Shown: in pieces, positions 32,993 to 42,761 of the stretch
Layout: the number at the start of each line of letters is the position of its first letter
How positions within the stretch are numbered: position 1 is the first letter of the stretch
NCBI GenBank assembly: GCA_028285595.1
Contig: JANQOW010000042.1
Location: forward strand, 1-64,000
DNA: 64,000 bases
Direction of reading: 5' to 3'
DNA from: Hyphomicrobiales bacterium
GTDB lineage: Bacteria; Pseudomonadota; Alphaproteobacteria; Rhizobiales; CAJQND01
Program-made: the position numbers and the translations under genes
Notes under the pieces: model-generated
Told to the model about the DNA's origin: nothing
Seen by the model: the letters and a program-made list of their open reading frames with translations, nothing else
The model's database searches: none

Positions 32993-34366
32993 ATGATCTT
33001 TTCATCTGCTGTGTCCATGGCGCGGGCCATCCGCAGTAAAGAGATTTCATCGCAAGACCTTGTGGCGCTGCATCTGAAGAGAATTGAGGAGGTCAATCCA
33101 AAGCTCAATGCCGTTGTGTGCCTGGCCGCGGAACGGGCCTTGGAGGAAGCGCGTGCCGCCGATGCCCGCCCGGGACAGGGCGTCTTGCATGGTGTGCCGG
33201 TTACGCTGAAGGATTCGTTTGATACGGAAGGTATTGTATCGACCGGCGGAACGGCGGGCCGCAAACACCATGTGCCCGCTGCGGATGCAGTGGCCGTGGC
33301 GCGACTGCGTGCTCAAGGCGCGATCATATTGGGCAAGACGAACACGCCGGAAATGACGATCGCGTCTGAGTGCTGCACCACCAATGATCTCTTCGGTCGC
33401 ACAAACAATCCCTATGACGTGGCCCGCACCACCAGCGGGAGCAGCGGGGGTGCGGCAGCAATCGTTGCGGCGGGCGGCGCGCCGCTGGATCTGGGCACGG
33501 ACACCGGGGGCAGCATCCGTGACCCGGCCCATCACTGCGGTATTGCCGGCATCAAACCCACCTCCGGCCGGGTACCGAAGACCGGGCATATCATCTCTCA
33601 TGGCCTCGGACCTCTGGACTATCTCACACAGGTCGGCCCCATGGCCCGGTACGTGGAGGATCTCGCGCTGGTGCTGCCGCTGATCTGCGGTTCAGACGGC
33701 GTGGACCCTGGTGTTGTGGATATGCCGCTTGGAGATCCGGCCAAGGTGGAACTGTCGGAGCTTCGGGTGGCGACGTACACAGACAATGGCGTTTGTGCGC
33801 CCGGGCCTGATGTGACCACGGCTGTTGAGGCGGCTGCTCAGGTGATCGGTGCAGCCCATGCCCAAGTGCGCCATGCGATCCCCGAGGCAATTGGGGATGC
33901 CGGAACTCTAGGGCATCAAATGAGAAGTGCGGATGGTCATGCCTGGTTGCGGCGCCTCTTGGCGCGCGCCGGGAGTGACGTGGAGAGCTCATCGGTAGCC
34001 TGGATGCTGGAGGCTTCAAAGCCGGTAACGGCGGAGGCGTTCTCGTGCATTCTGGAGCGGGTTGAAGCGTTTCGCAGCCGGATGCTCCAGTTCATGGCCG
34101 ATTACGATGCCATCGTCTGCCCTGTGGTGCCTTGGCCGGCTTTGCCCCATGATGCGACGGTGCGGGACGACTTCGACAATTGGAGCAACCTGGGTGCCTA
34201 CAACCTCACAGGCTGGCCCTGCGCGGTCGTGCGGGCGGGCACCAGCAAGGAGGGTTTGCCGGTCGGGGTGCAGATCGTGGGCAAGCCTTGGCGTGAGGAT
34301 GTGGTGCTTGCGCTCGCGGCCCATGTGGAGCGCGAACTGGGCGGCTATCGCAAGCCGGACCTTTAG
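32993..34366 (+). CDS. Amidase signature family protein
   Basis: A 457-residue hydrolase with the Ser-cisSer-Lys triad of amidase-signature enzymes: Lys in PVTLKDSFDTEG, the loop TTSGSSGGAAAIVAAG and nucleophile region DLGTDTGGSIRDPAHHCG. Substrate could be a free amide; GatA is unlikely, since gatC and gatB are absent and the C-terminal part is closer to stand-alone amidases. The ATG at 32993 (MIFSSAV) follows AAAGAGGG; an upstream in-frame start at 32900 would add 31 unlikely residues. Its stop overlaps the typA stop on the other strand. Confidence 0.88.
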   Translation: MIFSSAVSMARAIRSKEISSQDLVALHLKRIEEVNPKLNAVVCLAAERALEEARAADARPGQGVLHGVPVTLKDSFDTEGIVSTGGTAGRKHHVPAADAVAVARLRAQGAIILGKTNTPEMTIASECCTTNDLFGRTNNPYDVARTTSGSSGGAAAIVAAGGAPLDLGTDTGGSIRDPAHHCGIAGIKPTSGRVPKTGHIISHGLGPLDYLTQVGPMARYVEDLALVLPLICGSDGVDPGVVDMPLGDPAKVELSELRVATYTDNGVCAPGPDVTTAVEAAAQVIGAAHAQVRHAIPEAIGDAGTLGHQMRSADGHAWLRRLLARAGSDVESSSVAWMLEASKPVTAEAFSCILERVEAFRSRMLQFMADYDAIVCPVVPWPALPHDATVRDDFDNWSNLGAYNLTGWPCAVVRAGTSKEGLPVGVQIVGKPWREDVVLALAAHVERELGGYRKPDL

Positions 34367-36186
34367 GCCACCTCTGCCTGTTTGGCCCGTTCGGCGCGCT
34401 TGCGCTCATGCGGGTCGAGAATGGCTTTGCGCATCCGGATAGAGTCGGGTGTCACTTCCACCAGCTCATCATCCTTGATGAACGAGAGGGCCTTCTCCAA
34501 CGTGAGCTTGATTGGCGGAGTGAGCTGGACCGCATCGTCCTTGCCCGAGGCGCGCATGTTCGTGAGCTTCTTGCCCTTCAGCACGTTCACTTCCAGATCA
34601 TTGCCGCGGGTGTGCTCACCCACGATCATGCCGTGGTAAACCTTCGTGCCCGGCGTGATGAACATGGGCCCGCGGTCTTCCAGGTTCCACAGAGCGAAAG
34701 CAACCGCGCCGCCTTCTGCGTTTGAGATCAGAACGCCGGTGTGCCGCGAGGCGATCGCGCCCATGTAAGGGGCGTAGTCCAAGAAGACCCGGTTCATGAT
34801 GGCTGTGCCGCGGGTGTCGGTCATAAGCTCACCGTGATAGCCGATGAGGCCGCGGGTGGGCGCATTAAAGATCAGGCGCTGGCGGTCAAGACCCGATGGG
34901 CGCATATCGGTGAGCTCTGCCTTGCGTTCAGACAGCTTTTGGATCACGGCGCCAGCATAATCATCATCCACATCGATGGTGACCTCTTCCACCGGTTCCA
35001 TGCGCTGGCCGTTGTCGCCCTCGCGCATCACAACCCGCGGGCGGCCGACGCACAGTTCGAAGCCTTCGCGGCGCATGGTCTCAATCAACACGGAGAGCTG
35101 CAGTTCGCCGCGGCCGGCCACCTCAAAGGAATCGGAATCTTGCGTGGTGGTGACGCGCAGGGCCACATTGCCTTCCGCCTCGCGCATCAGCCGGTCGCGG
35201 ATGACCCGGCTTTGCACCTTGGAGCCTTCCTGGCCGGCCAGGGGGCCGTCATTGATGCGGAAGGTCATGGTGAGGGTCGGCGGGTCCACGGGATCGGCCA
35301 TGAGAGGCTCAGACACCGCGGCATCGCACAGCGTGTCGGCCACCGTTGCCTTGGTGAGCCCCGCGAGGGCCACAATGTCTCCGGCTTCGCCCAACTCGAT
35401 GGGTTGGCGTTCAAGCCCGCGGAAGGCCAACACCTTGGACACACGGCCTTGCTCAATCACCTTGCCGTCACGTGACAGCGCCTTGATGGGCTGGTTCGGA
35501 CGGATCTGTCCAGAGCGGATGCGGCCGGTGAGAATGCGCCCCAAGAAAGGATCGGATTCAACCGTAGTGGCCAGCAGCCGGAACGGCCCTTCCTCGGTTT
35601 CCGGCTGCGGTACATGGCTTGCCACCAGCTCGAACAGCGCGCTCATATCTTCTTTCGGGCCGGCAGGCTCTGTGGCGATCCAGCCGTCTTTGGCGGAGCC
35701 ATAAAGGATCGGGAAGTCGAGCTGCTCATCTGTGGCGTCCAGGGCGGCGAAGAGATCGAAAACCTCGTTCACCACCTCTTCGTGGCGCTCGTCGGGTTTG
35801 TCGATCTTGTTGATCACCACAATGGGTTTCAGGCCGATCTTCAGGGCCTTGGCCAGCACGAACTTGGTCTGCGGCATCGGTCCTTCTGAAGCGTCCACCA
35901 GCAGAACGGCGCTATCCACCATGTTGAGGATGCGCTCCACCTCGCCGCCAAAGTCGGCGTGGCCAGGGGTGTCCACAATGTTGATGCGGGTGTCCTGCCA
36001 CAGGATCGATGTGACCTTGGCCAGAATGGTGATGCCGCGCTCACGTTCCAAATCGTTGGAATCCATGGCCCGTTCGGCCACGCGCTGATTGGCGCGCACG
36101 GTGCCGCTTTCCGCCAGCAGCCGGTCAATGAGGGTGGTTTTGCCATGGTCCACATGGGCAATGATGGCGATATTTCTGAGAGACAT
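34363..36186 (-). CDS. typA: Translational GTPase TypA/BipA
   Basis: Ribosome-associated GTPase of 607 residues that aids 50S assembly and stress or cold adaptation. G1 is [16 protein letters not shown], the switch region [11 protein letters not shown]3 [14 protein letters not shown] and G4 INKIDKP. EF-G-like domains III and V and the BipA C-terminal domain follow ([20 protein letters not shown]). The start [11 protein letters not shown] at 36186 is canonical; the frame extends 13 codons further without family similarity. It is convergent with the amidase, overlapping by 4 bp. Confidence 0.96.
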   Translation of the reverse strand: MSLRNIAIIAHVDHGKTTLIDRLLAESGTVRANQRVAERAMDSNDLERERGITILAKVTSILWQDTRINIVDTPGHADFGGEVERILNMVDSAVLLVDASEGPMPQTKFVLAKALKIGLKPIVVINKIDKPDERHEEVVNEVFDLFAALDATDEQLDFPILYGSAKDGWIATEPAGPKEDMSALFELVASHVPQPETEEGPFRLLATTVESDPFLGRILTGRIRSGQIRPNQPIKALSRDGKVIEQGRVSKVLAFRGLERQPIELGEAGDIVALAGLTKATVADTLCDAAVSEPLMADPVDPPTLTMTFRINDGPLAGQEGSKVQSRVIRDRLMREAEGNVALRVTTTQDSDSFEVAGRGELQLSVLIETMRREGFELCVGRPRVVMREGDNGQRMEPVEEVTIDVDDDYAGAVIQKLSERKAELTDMRPSGLDRQRLIFNAPTRGLIGYHGELMTDTRGTAIMNRVFLDYAPYMGAIASRHTGVLISNAEGGAVAFALWNLEDRGPMFITPGTKVYHGMIVGEHTRGNDLEVNVLKGKKLTNMRASGKDDAVQLTPPIKLTLEKALSFIKDDELVEVTPDSIRMRKAILDPHERKRAERAKQAEVA

Positions 36187-36251
36187 CACAGTTCCAATCG
36201 CTGCGCCGAAAATCGCAGTCGTCAAACGTTGCGGGTCATGTAGCCCGCTTA

Positions 36252-36268
36252 TTGTTGCATTGCAACAA
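36252..36268. promoter_or_regulatory. 17-bp palindrome upstream of typA
   Basis: TTGTTGCATTGCAACAA, a perfect inverted repeat of 8+1+8 bases, sits between the argG stop and the typA start. It may be an operator or part of a hairpin. No regulator is assigned. Confidence 0.35.
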
Positions 36269-36279
36269 AGAACAGAAGA

Positions 36280-37497
36280 CTAACGCCGGTCACGCATTCC
36301 CAAAGTGCGCAGGCGCAGGGCGTTGAGGCGAATGAAGCCCTTGGCGTCCACCTGATCGTAAGCGCCCTCATCGTCCTCGAAAGTCACCAACGCATCGTCA
36401 TAGAGGGATTTCTCGCTCTCGCGGCCAACAACGATCACGTTGCCCTTGTAGAGCTTCAGGCGCACGCTGCCTTCAACATGTTCTTGCGACTTGTCGATGG
36501 CTGCCTGCAGCATCTCGCGTTCGGGGGCAAACCAGAAGCCGTTATAGATCAGCTCCGCATAGCGGGGCATCAGCTCGTCTTTCAGGTGAGCCGCGCCGCG
36601 GTCGAGCGTGATCGATTCCATGGCCCGGTGCGCAGTGAGCAGGATGGTGCCACCGGGCGTCTCATAAACACCGCGGCTCTTCATGCCCACGAACCTGTTT
36701 TCCACCAGATCAAGGCGGCCGATGCCGTTGTCATGGCCCAGCACATTGAGCGCGGTGAGGAGCTCTGCCGGGGAATGGGCCTTGCCGTTGATGGAGACAG
36801 CGTCGCCCTTCTCAAAGCCGATCTCCACATAGGTGGGCGTGTCGGGTGCATCCTCCGGGGCAATGGTGCGCTGGTAGACGTAAGGCTCTGGCTCAATGGC
36901 CGGATCTTCCAGCACCTTGCCCTCAGACGACGAGTGCAGGAGGTTGGCATCCACGGAAAAGGGGGCTTCGCCGCGCTTGTCCTTCGGAACCGGAATCTGA
37001 TGTTTCTCCGCAAAATCGATGAGCTGGGTGCGGCTCTTCAGGTCCCACTCGCGCCAGGGGGCGATCACTTTAATGCCCGGATCGAGGGCATACGCCGCCA
37101 GTTCGAAGCGCACCTGATCATTGCCCTTGCCGGTGGCGCCATGAGAAATGGCATCGGCGCCGGTTTCGTGCGCGATTTCCACGAGGCGCTTGGAGATGAG
37201 CGGCCGGGCGATGGACGTGCCCAACAGGTAGACGCCTTCATACACCGCATTGGCGCGGAACATGGGGAAGACAAAGTCGCGGCAGAACTCTTCGCGCAGA
37301 TCCTCGATGTAGATCTCCTTGATGCCCAGCATCTCCGCTTTCTTGCGCGCCGGCTCCAGTTCCTCGCCCTGTCCTAAGTCTGCGGTGAACGTTACGACCT
37401 CGCAGTCATAGGTTTCTTTCAGCCATTTCAGGATGATGGAAGTGTCCAAGCCACCGGAATAGGCGAGCACCACCTTGTTGATTTTTGGATCTGACAT
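36280..37497 (-). CDS. argG: Argininosuccinate synthase
   Basis: Joins citrulline and aspartate with ATP in arginine biosynthesis; 405 residues, standard length. The PP-loop is [18 protein letters not shown]. Further family blocks are [17 protein letters not shown]-like (here [14 protein letters not shown]), the [13 protein letters not shown] segment and [18 protein letters not shown]. The start [10 protein letters not shown] at 37497 is chosen because the frame upstream (to 37674) runs into the SDR gene and has no homologous sequence. It lies 19 bp after the SDR gene; co-transcription is likely but functionally incidental. Confidence 0.97.
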   Translation of the reverse strand: MSDPKINKVVLAYSGGLDTSIILKWLKETYDCEVVTFTADLGQGEELEPARKKAEMLGIKEIYIEDLREEFCRDFVFPMFRANAVYEGVYLLGTSIARPLISKRLVEIAHETGADAISHGATGKGNDQVRFELAAYALDPGIKVIAPWREWDLKSRTQLIDFAEKHQIPVPKDKRGEAPFSVDANLLHSSSEGKVLEDPAIEPEPYVYQRTIAPEDAPDTPTYVEIGFEKGDAVSINGKAHSPAELLTALNVLGHDNGIGRLDLVENRFVGMKSRGVYETPGGTILLTAHRAMESITLDRGAAHLKDELMPRYAELIYNGFWFAPEREMLQAAIDKSQEHVEGSVRLKLYKGNVIVVGRESEKSLYDDALVTFEDDEGAYDQVDAKGFIRLNALRLRTLGMRDRR

Positions 37498-37516
37498 CTG
37501 AATTCTTGTCCTTAGA

Positions 37517-38302
37517 TTACCGGGGCTCAAGCCGAATGGCGCCGTCCAGGCGGATGATTGAGCCGTTGAGCATAACGTTCTCCACGATGTGGCGCACGGT
37601 GGCGGCATATTCGGCCGGATCGCCGAGACGCGACGGGTAGGGCACTGTGGCCGCCAGAGCATCGCGTGCCTCATCGGGCAGGGTGTCGAACATGGGGGTG
37701 TGGAAGAGGCCGGGCATGATGGTCATGCATCGGATGCCGTCGCGGGCGAGGTCCCTGGCCACCGGCAGGGTCATGCCCGCAACACCGCCCTTTGAGGCAG
37801 AATAGGCTACCTGGCCGATTTGACCTTCAACGCCGGCAATCGAGGAGGTGTTGACCATCACGCCGCGTTCCCCGTCATCGCCCATGGGCTCGGCGCTGAG
37901 CATGCCGGCGGCGCACTTGGCCATCATGTGGAAGGTGCCGATCAGATTGATCTGAATGACCTTGCTGAAAGAGGCCAGGTCATGGGCCACGGCTTCGCCC
38001 GTCTTACGGTCGCGGGCAGCGGTCTTGCGGCCGATGGCGATCCCGGCGCAGTTCACCAGAATGCGTTCTTGTCCATGGGCACCGCGGGCCTTGGCCAGGC
38101 CAGCATCGACGCTCTCCTCATCGGTCACGTCCACCTGGCAGAACAGGCCGCCGATCTCCGCCGCCAGCGCTTCGCCCCGCTCCACATTGAGGTCGAACAG
38201 AGCGACTTTTGCCCCGTCTGCCGCCAAGTTCCGTGCTGTGGCTTCCCCCAGTCCCGACGCGCCACCGGTCACAATGGCACTGATTGACCCATTTATCTTC
38301 AT
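37517..38302 (-). CDS. Short-chain dehydrogenase, 3-hydroxyacyl-CoA dehydrogenase type
   Basis: A 261-residue NAD-dependent SDR. The cofactor motif is [20 protein letters not shown] with Asp in [10 protein letters not shown], then NCAG, catalytic Ser in [12 protein letters not shown] and YSASK. The pattern [31 protein letters not shown] (here seen across residues 155-185) resembles type II 3-hydroxyacyl-CoA dehydrogenases (HSD17B10/FabG-like), suggesting fatty acid or branched-chain acyl-CoA oxidation. It is upstream of argG on the same strand. Confidence 0.88.
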   Translation of the reverse strand: MKINGSISAIVTGGASGLGEATARNLAADGAKVALFDLNVERGEALAAEIGGLFCQVDVTDEESVDAGLAKARGAHGQERILVNCAGIAIGRKTAARDRKTGEAVAHDLASFSKVIQINLIGTFHMMAKCAAGMLSAEPMGDDGERGVMVNTSSIAGVEGQIGQVAYSASKGGVAGMTLPVARDLARDGIRCMTIMPGLFHTPMFDTLPDEARDALAATVPYPSRLGDPAEYAATVRHIVENVMLNGSIIRLDGAIRLEPR

Positions 38303-38421
38303 TTAACCCTCGTTTTTCAGGAAAAGGGCCGATTTTGGCGGCAAACTTGTGCAGCAGCGCCAGGCACCCCATATATTGTGAGACTATGTAGATCAGGGCG
38401 TTCTCAGAAGGCAAGGACCCG

Positions 38422-38853
38422 ATGGCCGCAGGCACCAGGAAAACACCACCGGAAACTGAGCCGGACTATGCACCGAAGGACGAAGACTCCGTGAAGCCTG
38501 AGGTGATGGCTGAGAACCAAAAGTCCGTGGACGAAGGGTTCTGGGGAAAGATGGGGCGGTATGCGGCCCATGTTCCGTTCGCGAAAGACGCCTTGGCGCT
38601 GTACTATTGCGCGCGTGACCCCGAAACGCCCATGCACGCCAAGGGTATTCTGCTGGCGGCACTGGCTTACTTCATTCTTCCCACCGACGCCATGCCGGAT
38701 CTGCTGCCCGTTCTGGGCTTTACCGACGATGCGGCTGTCGTGGCCCTGGCCATCGCCAAGATCCGCCAATACCTGAAGCCGGAGCATGGCGAGCAGGCGG
38801 AGGCCAAGTTGGAGGAACTGAAGGCCAGTGCGTTGGAAGACGCAGAGGCTTAA
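38422..38853 (+). CDS. DUF1232 (YkvA-like) protein
   Basis: A 143-residue protein with the DUF1232 core KGILLAALAYFILPTDAMPD followed by LLPVLGFTDDAAVVALAIAK, likely a short membrane-associated hairpin. The N-terminus is polar and low complexity (TPPETEPDYAPKDEDS). Function unknown. It is divergent from the SDR gene and convergent with the SbtA-like gene. Confidence 0.86.
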   Translation: MAAGTRKTPPETEPDYAPKDEDSVKPEVMAENQKSVDEGFWGKMGRYAAHVPFAKDALALYYCARDPETPMHAKGILLAALAYFILPTDAMPDLLPVLGFTDDAAVVALAIAKIRQYLKPEHGEQAEAKLEELKASALEDAEA

Positions 38854-38864
38854 GGCGCTTCTCC

Positions 38865-39935
38865 TCAACTCCCGATAAGCCACTCCGCCAAAGCCATGTA
38901 GAGCGGTATGGACAAAATGGCCACCGGCGTGCCGATGCCTGTGGACGTGCCGACATAGGCGGAGGGGTTGGCCTCGGGCAATGCGGCGCGCATTGTGGGC
39001 GGGCCTGAGATATCCGAACTCGATCCGGCCATCACCGCGAGAAGCACCACGCCACCGGCCGAGAACCCCGTCAGGTGATGGGCGGCGAGCCCCACACCGA
39101 AGCCCAGCAGACCATGCACCACTGGCGCCAGCAGGCCATACAAAACATAGGCGTGCGCGACGCGCCGCATCTCCGATAGCCGCGCCCAGGCCTCCATGCC
39201 CATGATCAGCATCAGAACCGACAGAAGGCCCTGGAACAGGACGGCGTAGAAACTCTCATAAACCCCATCCGGGCGCGCAAACAGCCCCAACCCCAGCCCC
39301 AGCACGAGCGCGGAGATGGCCGGGCTGCGGAATGTGTCCACCAGGATCGCCTTGATCGCGCTGCCGTCAAATCCCTCTACTGACAAGCCGCCGGACCCGC
39401 CTCCCAGAGAGAGTGCGGCTGTGCCAGAGCCTTGCGGCGCTGCGACCGTGCTGCGCGCGGCAGCCAGGCGGGCCAGCACGATGGCCGTGACCAGCGCGGC
39501 CACATCCATGAACGGATAAAGCGCGCCGATAAAGCCTTCATAGGCGATGCCCTCCGCATCCAGCATGGCCATGCCGGCGGCAAGGGTTGAGGCGGAAACG
39601 GCGCCGAAGAGGCCGGCGGTGGCGAACGCGTCCGGCGCGGATACCCCGCGCCATCTGGAGAGCGCCTTGCTGCTGAGAAGAACGATGGCCACGCCCAGGA
39701 CGACGGCGCCCAAGGCTGGAACGATCAGCGCCACAAAGTCAGCCTCGCGCACGGAGATCCCGGCGCCCATGCCCACCTTGAGCAGCAGAAGCACGACAAT
39801 GAACTTGTAGATCGCGGCGGGTATCTCAAGCTTGCTGCCGGCTGCCGCAATCAACATACCGCCGATCAGAAAAGCCAACGTGGGCTTCTGAAACTGGCTC
39901 ACCACGGTGGCGGCAATGTCGGCGATCATCTCCAT
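38865..39935 (-). CDS. SbtA-like sodium-dependent bicarbonate permease family protein
   Basis: A 356-residue membrane protein of the SbtA (DUF897) family. The N-terminal signature PTLAFLIGGMLIAAAGSKLE then IPAAIYKFIVVLLLLKVGMG is close to cyanobacterial SbtA, and the total of about ten helices fits. SbtA imports bicarbonate with Na+; transport by proteobacterial homologues is less studied. The ATG at 39935 follows AGGAG by 7 bases; an in-frame ATG 16 codons upstream lacks a ribosome binding site. It is divergent from a LysR regulator with palindromes between them. No SbtB-like PII gene is adjacent. Confidence 0.87.
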   Translation of the reverse strand: MEMIADIAATVVSQFQKPTLAFLIGGMLIAAAGSKLEIPAAIYKFIVVLLLLKVGMGAGISVREADFVALIVPALGAVVLGVAIVLLSSKALSRWRGVSAPDAFATAGLFGAVSASTLAAGMAMLDAEGIAYEGFIGALYPFMDVAALVTAIVLARLAAARSTVAAPQGSGTAALSLGGGSGGLSVEGFDGSAIKAILVDTFRSPAISALVLGLGLGLFARPDGVYESFYAVLFQGLLSVLMLIMGMEAWARLSEMRRVAHAYVLYGLLAPVVHGLLGFGVGLAAHHLTGFSAGGVVLLAVMAGSSSDISGPPTMRAALPEANPSAYVGTSTGIGTPVAILSIPLYMALAEWLIGS

Positions 39936-39986
39936 CTTGGTCTCCTGGTCCCCGTGTTCAAATCGGTAGATAGGAGATTCCATGTG

Positions 39987-40033
39987 AGATAAAAATTATA
40001 TCTTTTATCTAATTTTGTTCTATAAAATAGAAC
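39987..40033. promoter_or_regulatory. Two palindromes between the SbtA-like gene and the LysR gene
   Basis: AGATAAAA-N8-TTTTATCT (39987-40010) and GTTCTAT-AAA-ATAGAAC (40017-40033) are perfect inverted repeats in a very AT-rich divergent promoter region. The second ends 1 bp before the lysR ATG. They are likely binding sites for the LysR protein, including autoregulation. Confidence 0.6.
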
Positions 40034-40034
40034 G

Positions 40035-40907
40035 ATGAACCAATTGAACTATCATCATCTCCGGCACTTTCGCGAGGTGGCTCACGAGGGCAATCTGGGC
40101 CGTGCGGCAAAACGTTTGAACGTCTCGCAATCAGCGCTTTCAAGCCAGATCAAGACCCTCGAAGCCCGGCTCGGGCACCCGTTGTTTGAACGGGTGGGGC
40201 GCGGATTGGTGCTCACCGAAGTGGGACACATGACATTGGATCACGCCGACAGGATTTTCGACGTGGGCGATGAGCTGCTGGCCACATTGGCGCAGACAAA
40301 CGTCTCCTATCCCGCGCTGCGTGTGGGGGCCTTGTCCACGCTGTCGCGGAATTTCCAGATGATGTTTCTGCGCCCGGCGATCGCCCACGGTGAGGTGGAC
40401 ATCGTTTTGAAGTCCGGCAACACCCCTGTCTTGCTTGACGGCTTGCGGTCGCTTTCGCTGGATGTGGTGCTGACCACCGAGGCCCCTCAAGGCGAGCAGG
40501 GATCAGAATTTGCCGCGCGGCGCATTGCCGAACAGTCAGTGGGCATTCATGGCCGCCCGGAGATGTTGGGTCATTCCAGCCTCGCGGATCTGTTGGCCAA
40601 TGAGCCCCTGATACTGCCCACGGACAGTGCCATACGGTCCGGCTTTGAGGGCCTGATCGCCAGCTTGGGGGTGACGCCGCGGATCGCCGCGGTGGTCGAT
40701 GACATGGCGATGGTGCGTTTGTTGGCGCGTGATGGGGCGGGTCTCGCCATCGCGCCACCTATTGTGCTGGCTGATGAGATCCGCACCGGCCTGCTGCAGA
40801 CGGCACCGTTCGAGCTGGACATTGTCGAGCCGTTCTATGCGGTCTCCGTGCGCCGCAAATATCCCCATCCACTTTTGGCAGAGCTTCTGAAGGTGGGGCT
40901 TGGCTAA
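40035..40907 (+). CDS. LysR family regulator, NhaR-like, divergent from the SbtA-like gene
   Basis: A 290-residue LysR-type regulator. The winged helix-turn-helix is at the N-terminus (LRHFREVAHEGNLGRAAKRL, NVSQSALSSQIKTLEARLGH) and the effector-binding domain from about residue 90. The opening LNYHHLRHFREVAHEGNL resembles NhaR-like members linked to ion transport. Its position back-to-back with the SbtA-like gene over two palindromes makes that permease the probable target. The inducer (bicarbonate, Na+ or a carbon metabolite) is unknown. Confidence 0.9.
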   Translation: MNQLNYHHLRHFREVAHEGNLGRAAKRLNVSQSALSSQIKTLEARLGHPLFERVGRGLVLTEVGHMTLDHADRIFDVGDELLATLAQTNVSYPALRVGALSTLSRNFQMMFLRPAIAHGEVDIVLKSGNTPVLLDGLRSLSLDVVLTTEAPQGEQGSEFAARRIAEQSVGIHGRPEMLGHSSLADLLANEPLILPTDSAIRSGFEGLIASLGVTPRIAAVVDDMAMVRLLARDGAGLAIAPPIVLADEIRTGLLQTAPFELDIVEPFYAVSVRRKYPHPLLAELLKVGLG

Positions 40908-40914
40908 AAGAAAA

Positions 40915-40934
40915 GGCACGCCCGAAGGCGTGCC
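40915..40934. terminator. Hairpin between convergent lysR and a secreted-protein gene
   Basis: GGCACGCC-CGAA-GGCGTGCC forms an 8-bp GC-rich stem with a stable tetraloop, flanked by an A-rich side on the left. It lies 8 bp after the lysR stop and 30 bp from the end of the facing gene, so it could end transcription from either side. Confidence 0.65.
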
Positions 40935-40963
40935 TCTCCGCGACGGCAGTTATGCCTTTGTGT

Positions 40964-41518
40964 TCAGTCGTAGGTGAAGCCCACGCTGGAGAACGGATCC
41001 TTGCCTTGTGTCCGCGCGTATTGGGTGGCGCAACGGTAGAGCTTGGAGAGCATCCGGTCCGTGCCGGTCAGCTTGAAGCGCATGACCCGGTTGTCAGCGG
41101 CCACCTTGAGGGTGTGACCGATCTTGAAATGGCGGAACATGCGGTCCTTTGGAGGCAGGTGCACTTGCACCATTTTCGGGTTCTTGGCGGTTGCGATGCC
41201 TTTCATGATGGGCCCGTTGTCGACCTGGTAACGCACCGGATACTTGCGGCCCGGTGTCAGGTCCCAATGGTTGTTGAAGAAGCCCATGGACCATTGGCGG
41301 TCGTGCGTGACGGAGAACAAGAGGGCGACACCGCTCTTGTAGCGTGCGTTGGCCGCGCAATGCGAGAAGTTACCGGTGGCGTTATTGGTGTAGACCCCGC
41401 CTTTCCATGCACCTGAGTTCAGGTTGGCGATCTTTTCGGCCGAAGCCGTGGTGGCAGTGAATGCCAAAGCGGCGGTCATAGCGATGGCGGCGGCGAACGT
41501 TTTGATGGTGTTGGTCAT
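40964..41518 (-). CDS. Secreted hypothetical protein
   Basis: A 184-residue protein with a Sec signal peptide (hydrophobic IAMTAALAFTATTASA, cleavage before EKIAN). The mature part is rich in aromatic and basic residues, has Cys near both ends (SHCAANAR, LYRCATQYA) and ends PFSSVGFTYD. I recognise no domain. A strong ribosome binding site (GGAGGAAA) precedes the ATG. It is probably periplasmic. It is alone between the lysR terminator and the dioxygenase gene. Confidence 0.7.
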   Translation of the reverse strand: MTNTIKTFAAAIAMTAALAFTATTASAEKIANLNSGAWKGGVYTNNATGNFSHCAANARYKSGVALLFSVTHDRQWSMGFFNNHWDLTPGRKYPVRYQVDNGPIMKGIATAKNPKMVQVHLPPKDRMFRHFKIGHTLKVAADNRVMRFKLTGTDRMLSKLYRCATQYARTQGKDPFSSVGFTYD

Positions 41519-41734
41519 TTTGGTTTCCTCCAGGAAAGTCTTGAGTTGTGATGCGCCCCTTCCGTGCGCGTCGTTGAGGAGGAGAATGACGTTTCAACGT
41601 TTGACCCTGATTGCTGAAACGGTTTCTTTTGTTACGGCTTTGTTTCAGCATCCCCGTCTGGGCCTTGGCAGCACTTGAGCGAGGGGATAGGTTTTGAAGC
41701 CAATGAACAGACCAAAAGGTGAGGATTTTCCGAT

Positions 41735-42739
41735 ATGGCCTCGACTGCGCTGGATTTGAGCAGGGAAGTTACCCCATTTCCGGGAACGCCGATTGGCACG
41801 GAGCGGTCCTGGGTTGCTGCGGATGTGGCCGATGAGGATTGGCTGGTTACGCTCGGTCCGGACGCGTTGGGCGAAATCTGCGCGATGGCCGATCAGATGG
41901 CCTCCCGTCCGCTGCCGGTGATCCTCAGATCCCGCGAAGAGTTCAAGCTTGATGCGCTGAGCGCCTTGGCGGCGCGGGCGAAAGCCATAATGGACGAGGG
42001 CCGGGGGTTCGTGGTGCTCGACCGTTTGCCGATGGATGACTATCCAGAAGAGGTGATGCTGGGGTGCTTCTGGGTGATCGGCCAGTTCTTCGGGCTCCCT
42101 GTGGCGCAGAAGTGGGACGGCACCGTGCTCTACGACGTCACGGATACGGGCAAGGCCTGGCAATACGGCGTGCGCGGCTCGGCCACCAATGTGGAATTGG
42201 TGTTCCATGTGGACAATGCCTTTGGTGTGCGGCCGCCGGACTATGTGGGGTTGCTGTGCAAACACCCGGCGCTTGAGGGGGGCTTGAGCCGGTTCTGCAG
42301 CCTTTACACGTTGCACAACCGGATGCTGGCCGAATGCCCTGAGCTGCTGCAACGGCTCTACGAACCCATGTATTACGACCGCCAGGCCGAACACGCACCT
42401 GATGCGCCCAAGACCTCCTGGGCCCCGTTCTTTGCGCTTGAGGAGGACCGCTTTGCGGTGAGGGCCAATGTGTCTTTGGTGCGTAACGGCTATAAGGTGG
42501 CGGGACGGGAGATGGATGAGGCGCTGGTGGCCGCGCTGGACGCTGTGGAGCGGATCTCGCGCTCAGAAGATCTCTGGTATGAGGCGCCGATTGAACGCGG
42601 CCAGATGCAGTATCTCAACAACCGGCATCTGGGGCACTATCGCAGTGAGTTCCGTGACAATCCCGATCCTGCACTCAAGCGGCACCTGTTCCGTACGTGG
42701 CACCGGAATTCAGGGTCGCGGGCCTATGACGGCGGCTAG
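41735..42739 (+). CDS. TauD/TfdA-family dioxygenase-like protein
   Basis: A 334-residue Fe(II)/2-oxoglutarate dioxygenase-family protein. The metal-binding HxD is in ELVFHVDNAFGV, and the C-terminal part has the distal His/Arg region RHLFRTWHRNSGSR. The block LNNRHLGHYRSEF near residue 300 is also typical of members with unassigned substrates. No taurine or sulfonate transport gene is adjacent, so a taurine role should not be assumed. It is convergent with the lytic transglycosylase gene. Confidence 0.82.
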   Translation: MASTALDLSREVTPFPGTPIGTERSWVAADVADEDWLVTLGPDALGEICAMADQMASRPLPVILRSREEFKLDALSALAARAKAIMDEGRGFVVLDRLPMDDYPEEVMLGCFWVIGQFFGLPVAQKWDGTVLYDVTDTGKAWQYGVRGSATNVELVFHVDNAFGVRPPDYVGLLCKHPALEGGLSRFCSLYTLHNRMLAECPELLQRLYEPMYYDRQAEHAPDAPKTSWAPFFALEEDRFAVRANVSLVRNGYKVAGREMDEALVAALDAVERISRSEDLWYEAPIERGQMQYLNNRHLGHYRSEFRDNPDPALKRHLFRTWHRNSGSRAYDGG

Positions 42740-42761
42740 AGCTTAACCCCGCGACGCGACC

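Noticed and set aside
41735-42739. Taurine dioxygenase assignment linked with the TauE/SafE permease
   Set aside because: The two genes are 9 kb apart with no sulfonate transport or regulatory gene between; family membership alone does not give the substrate.
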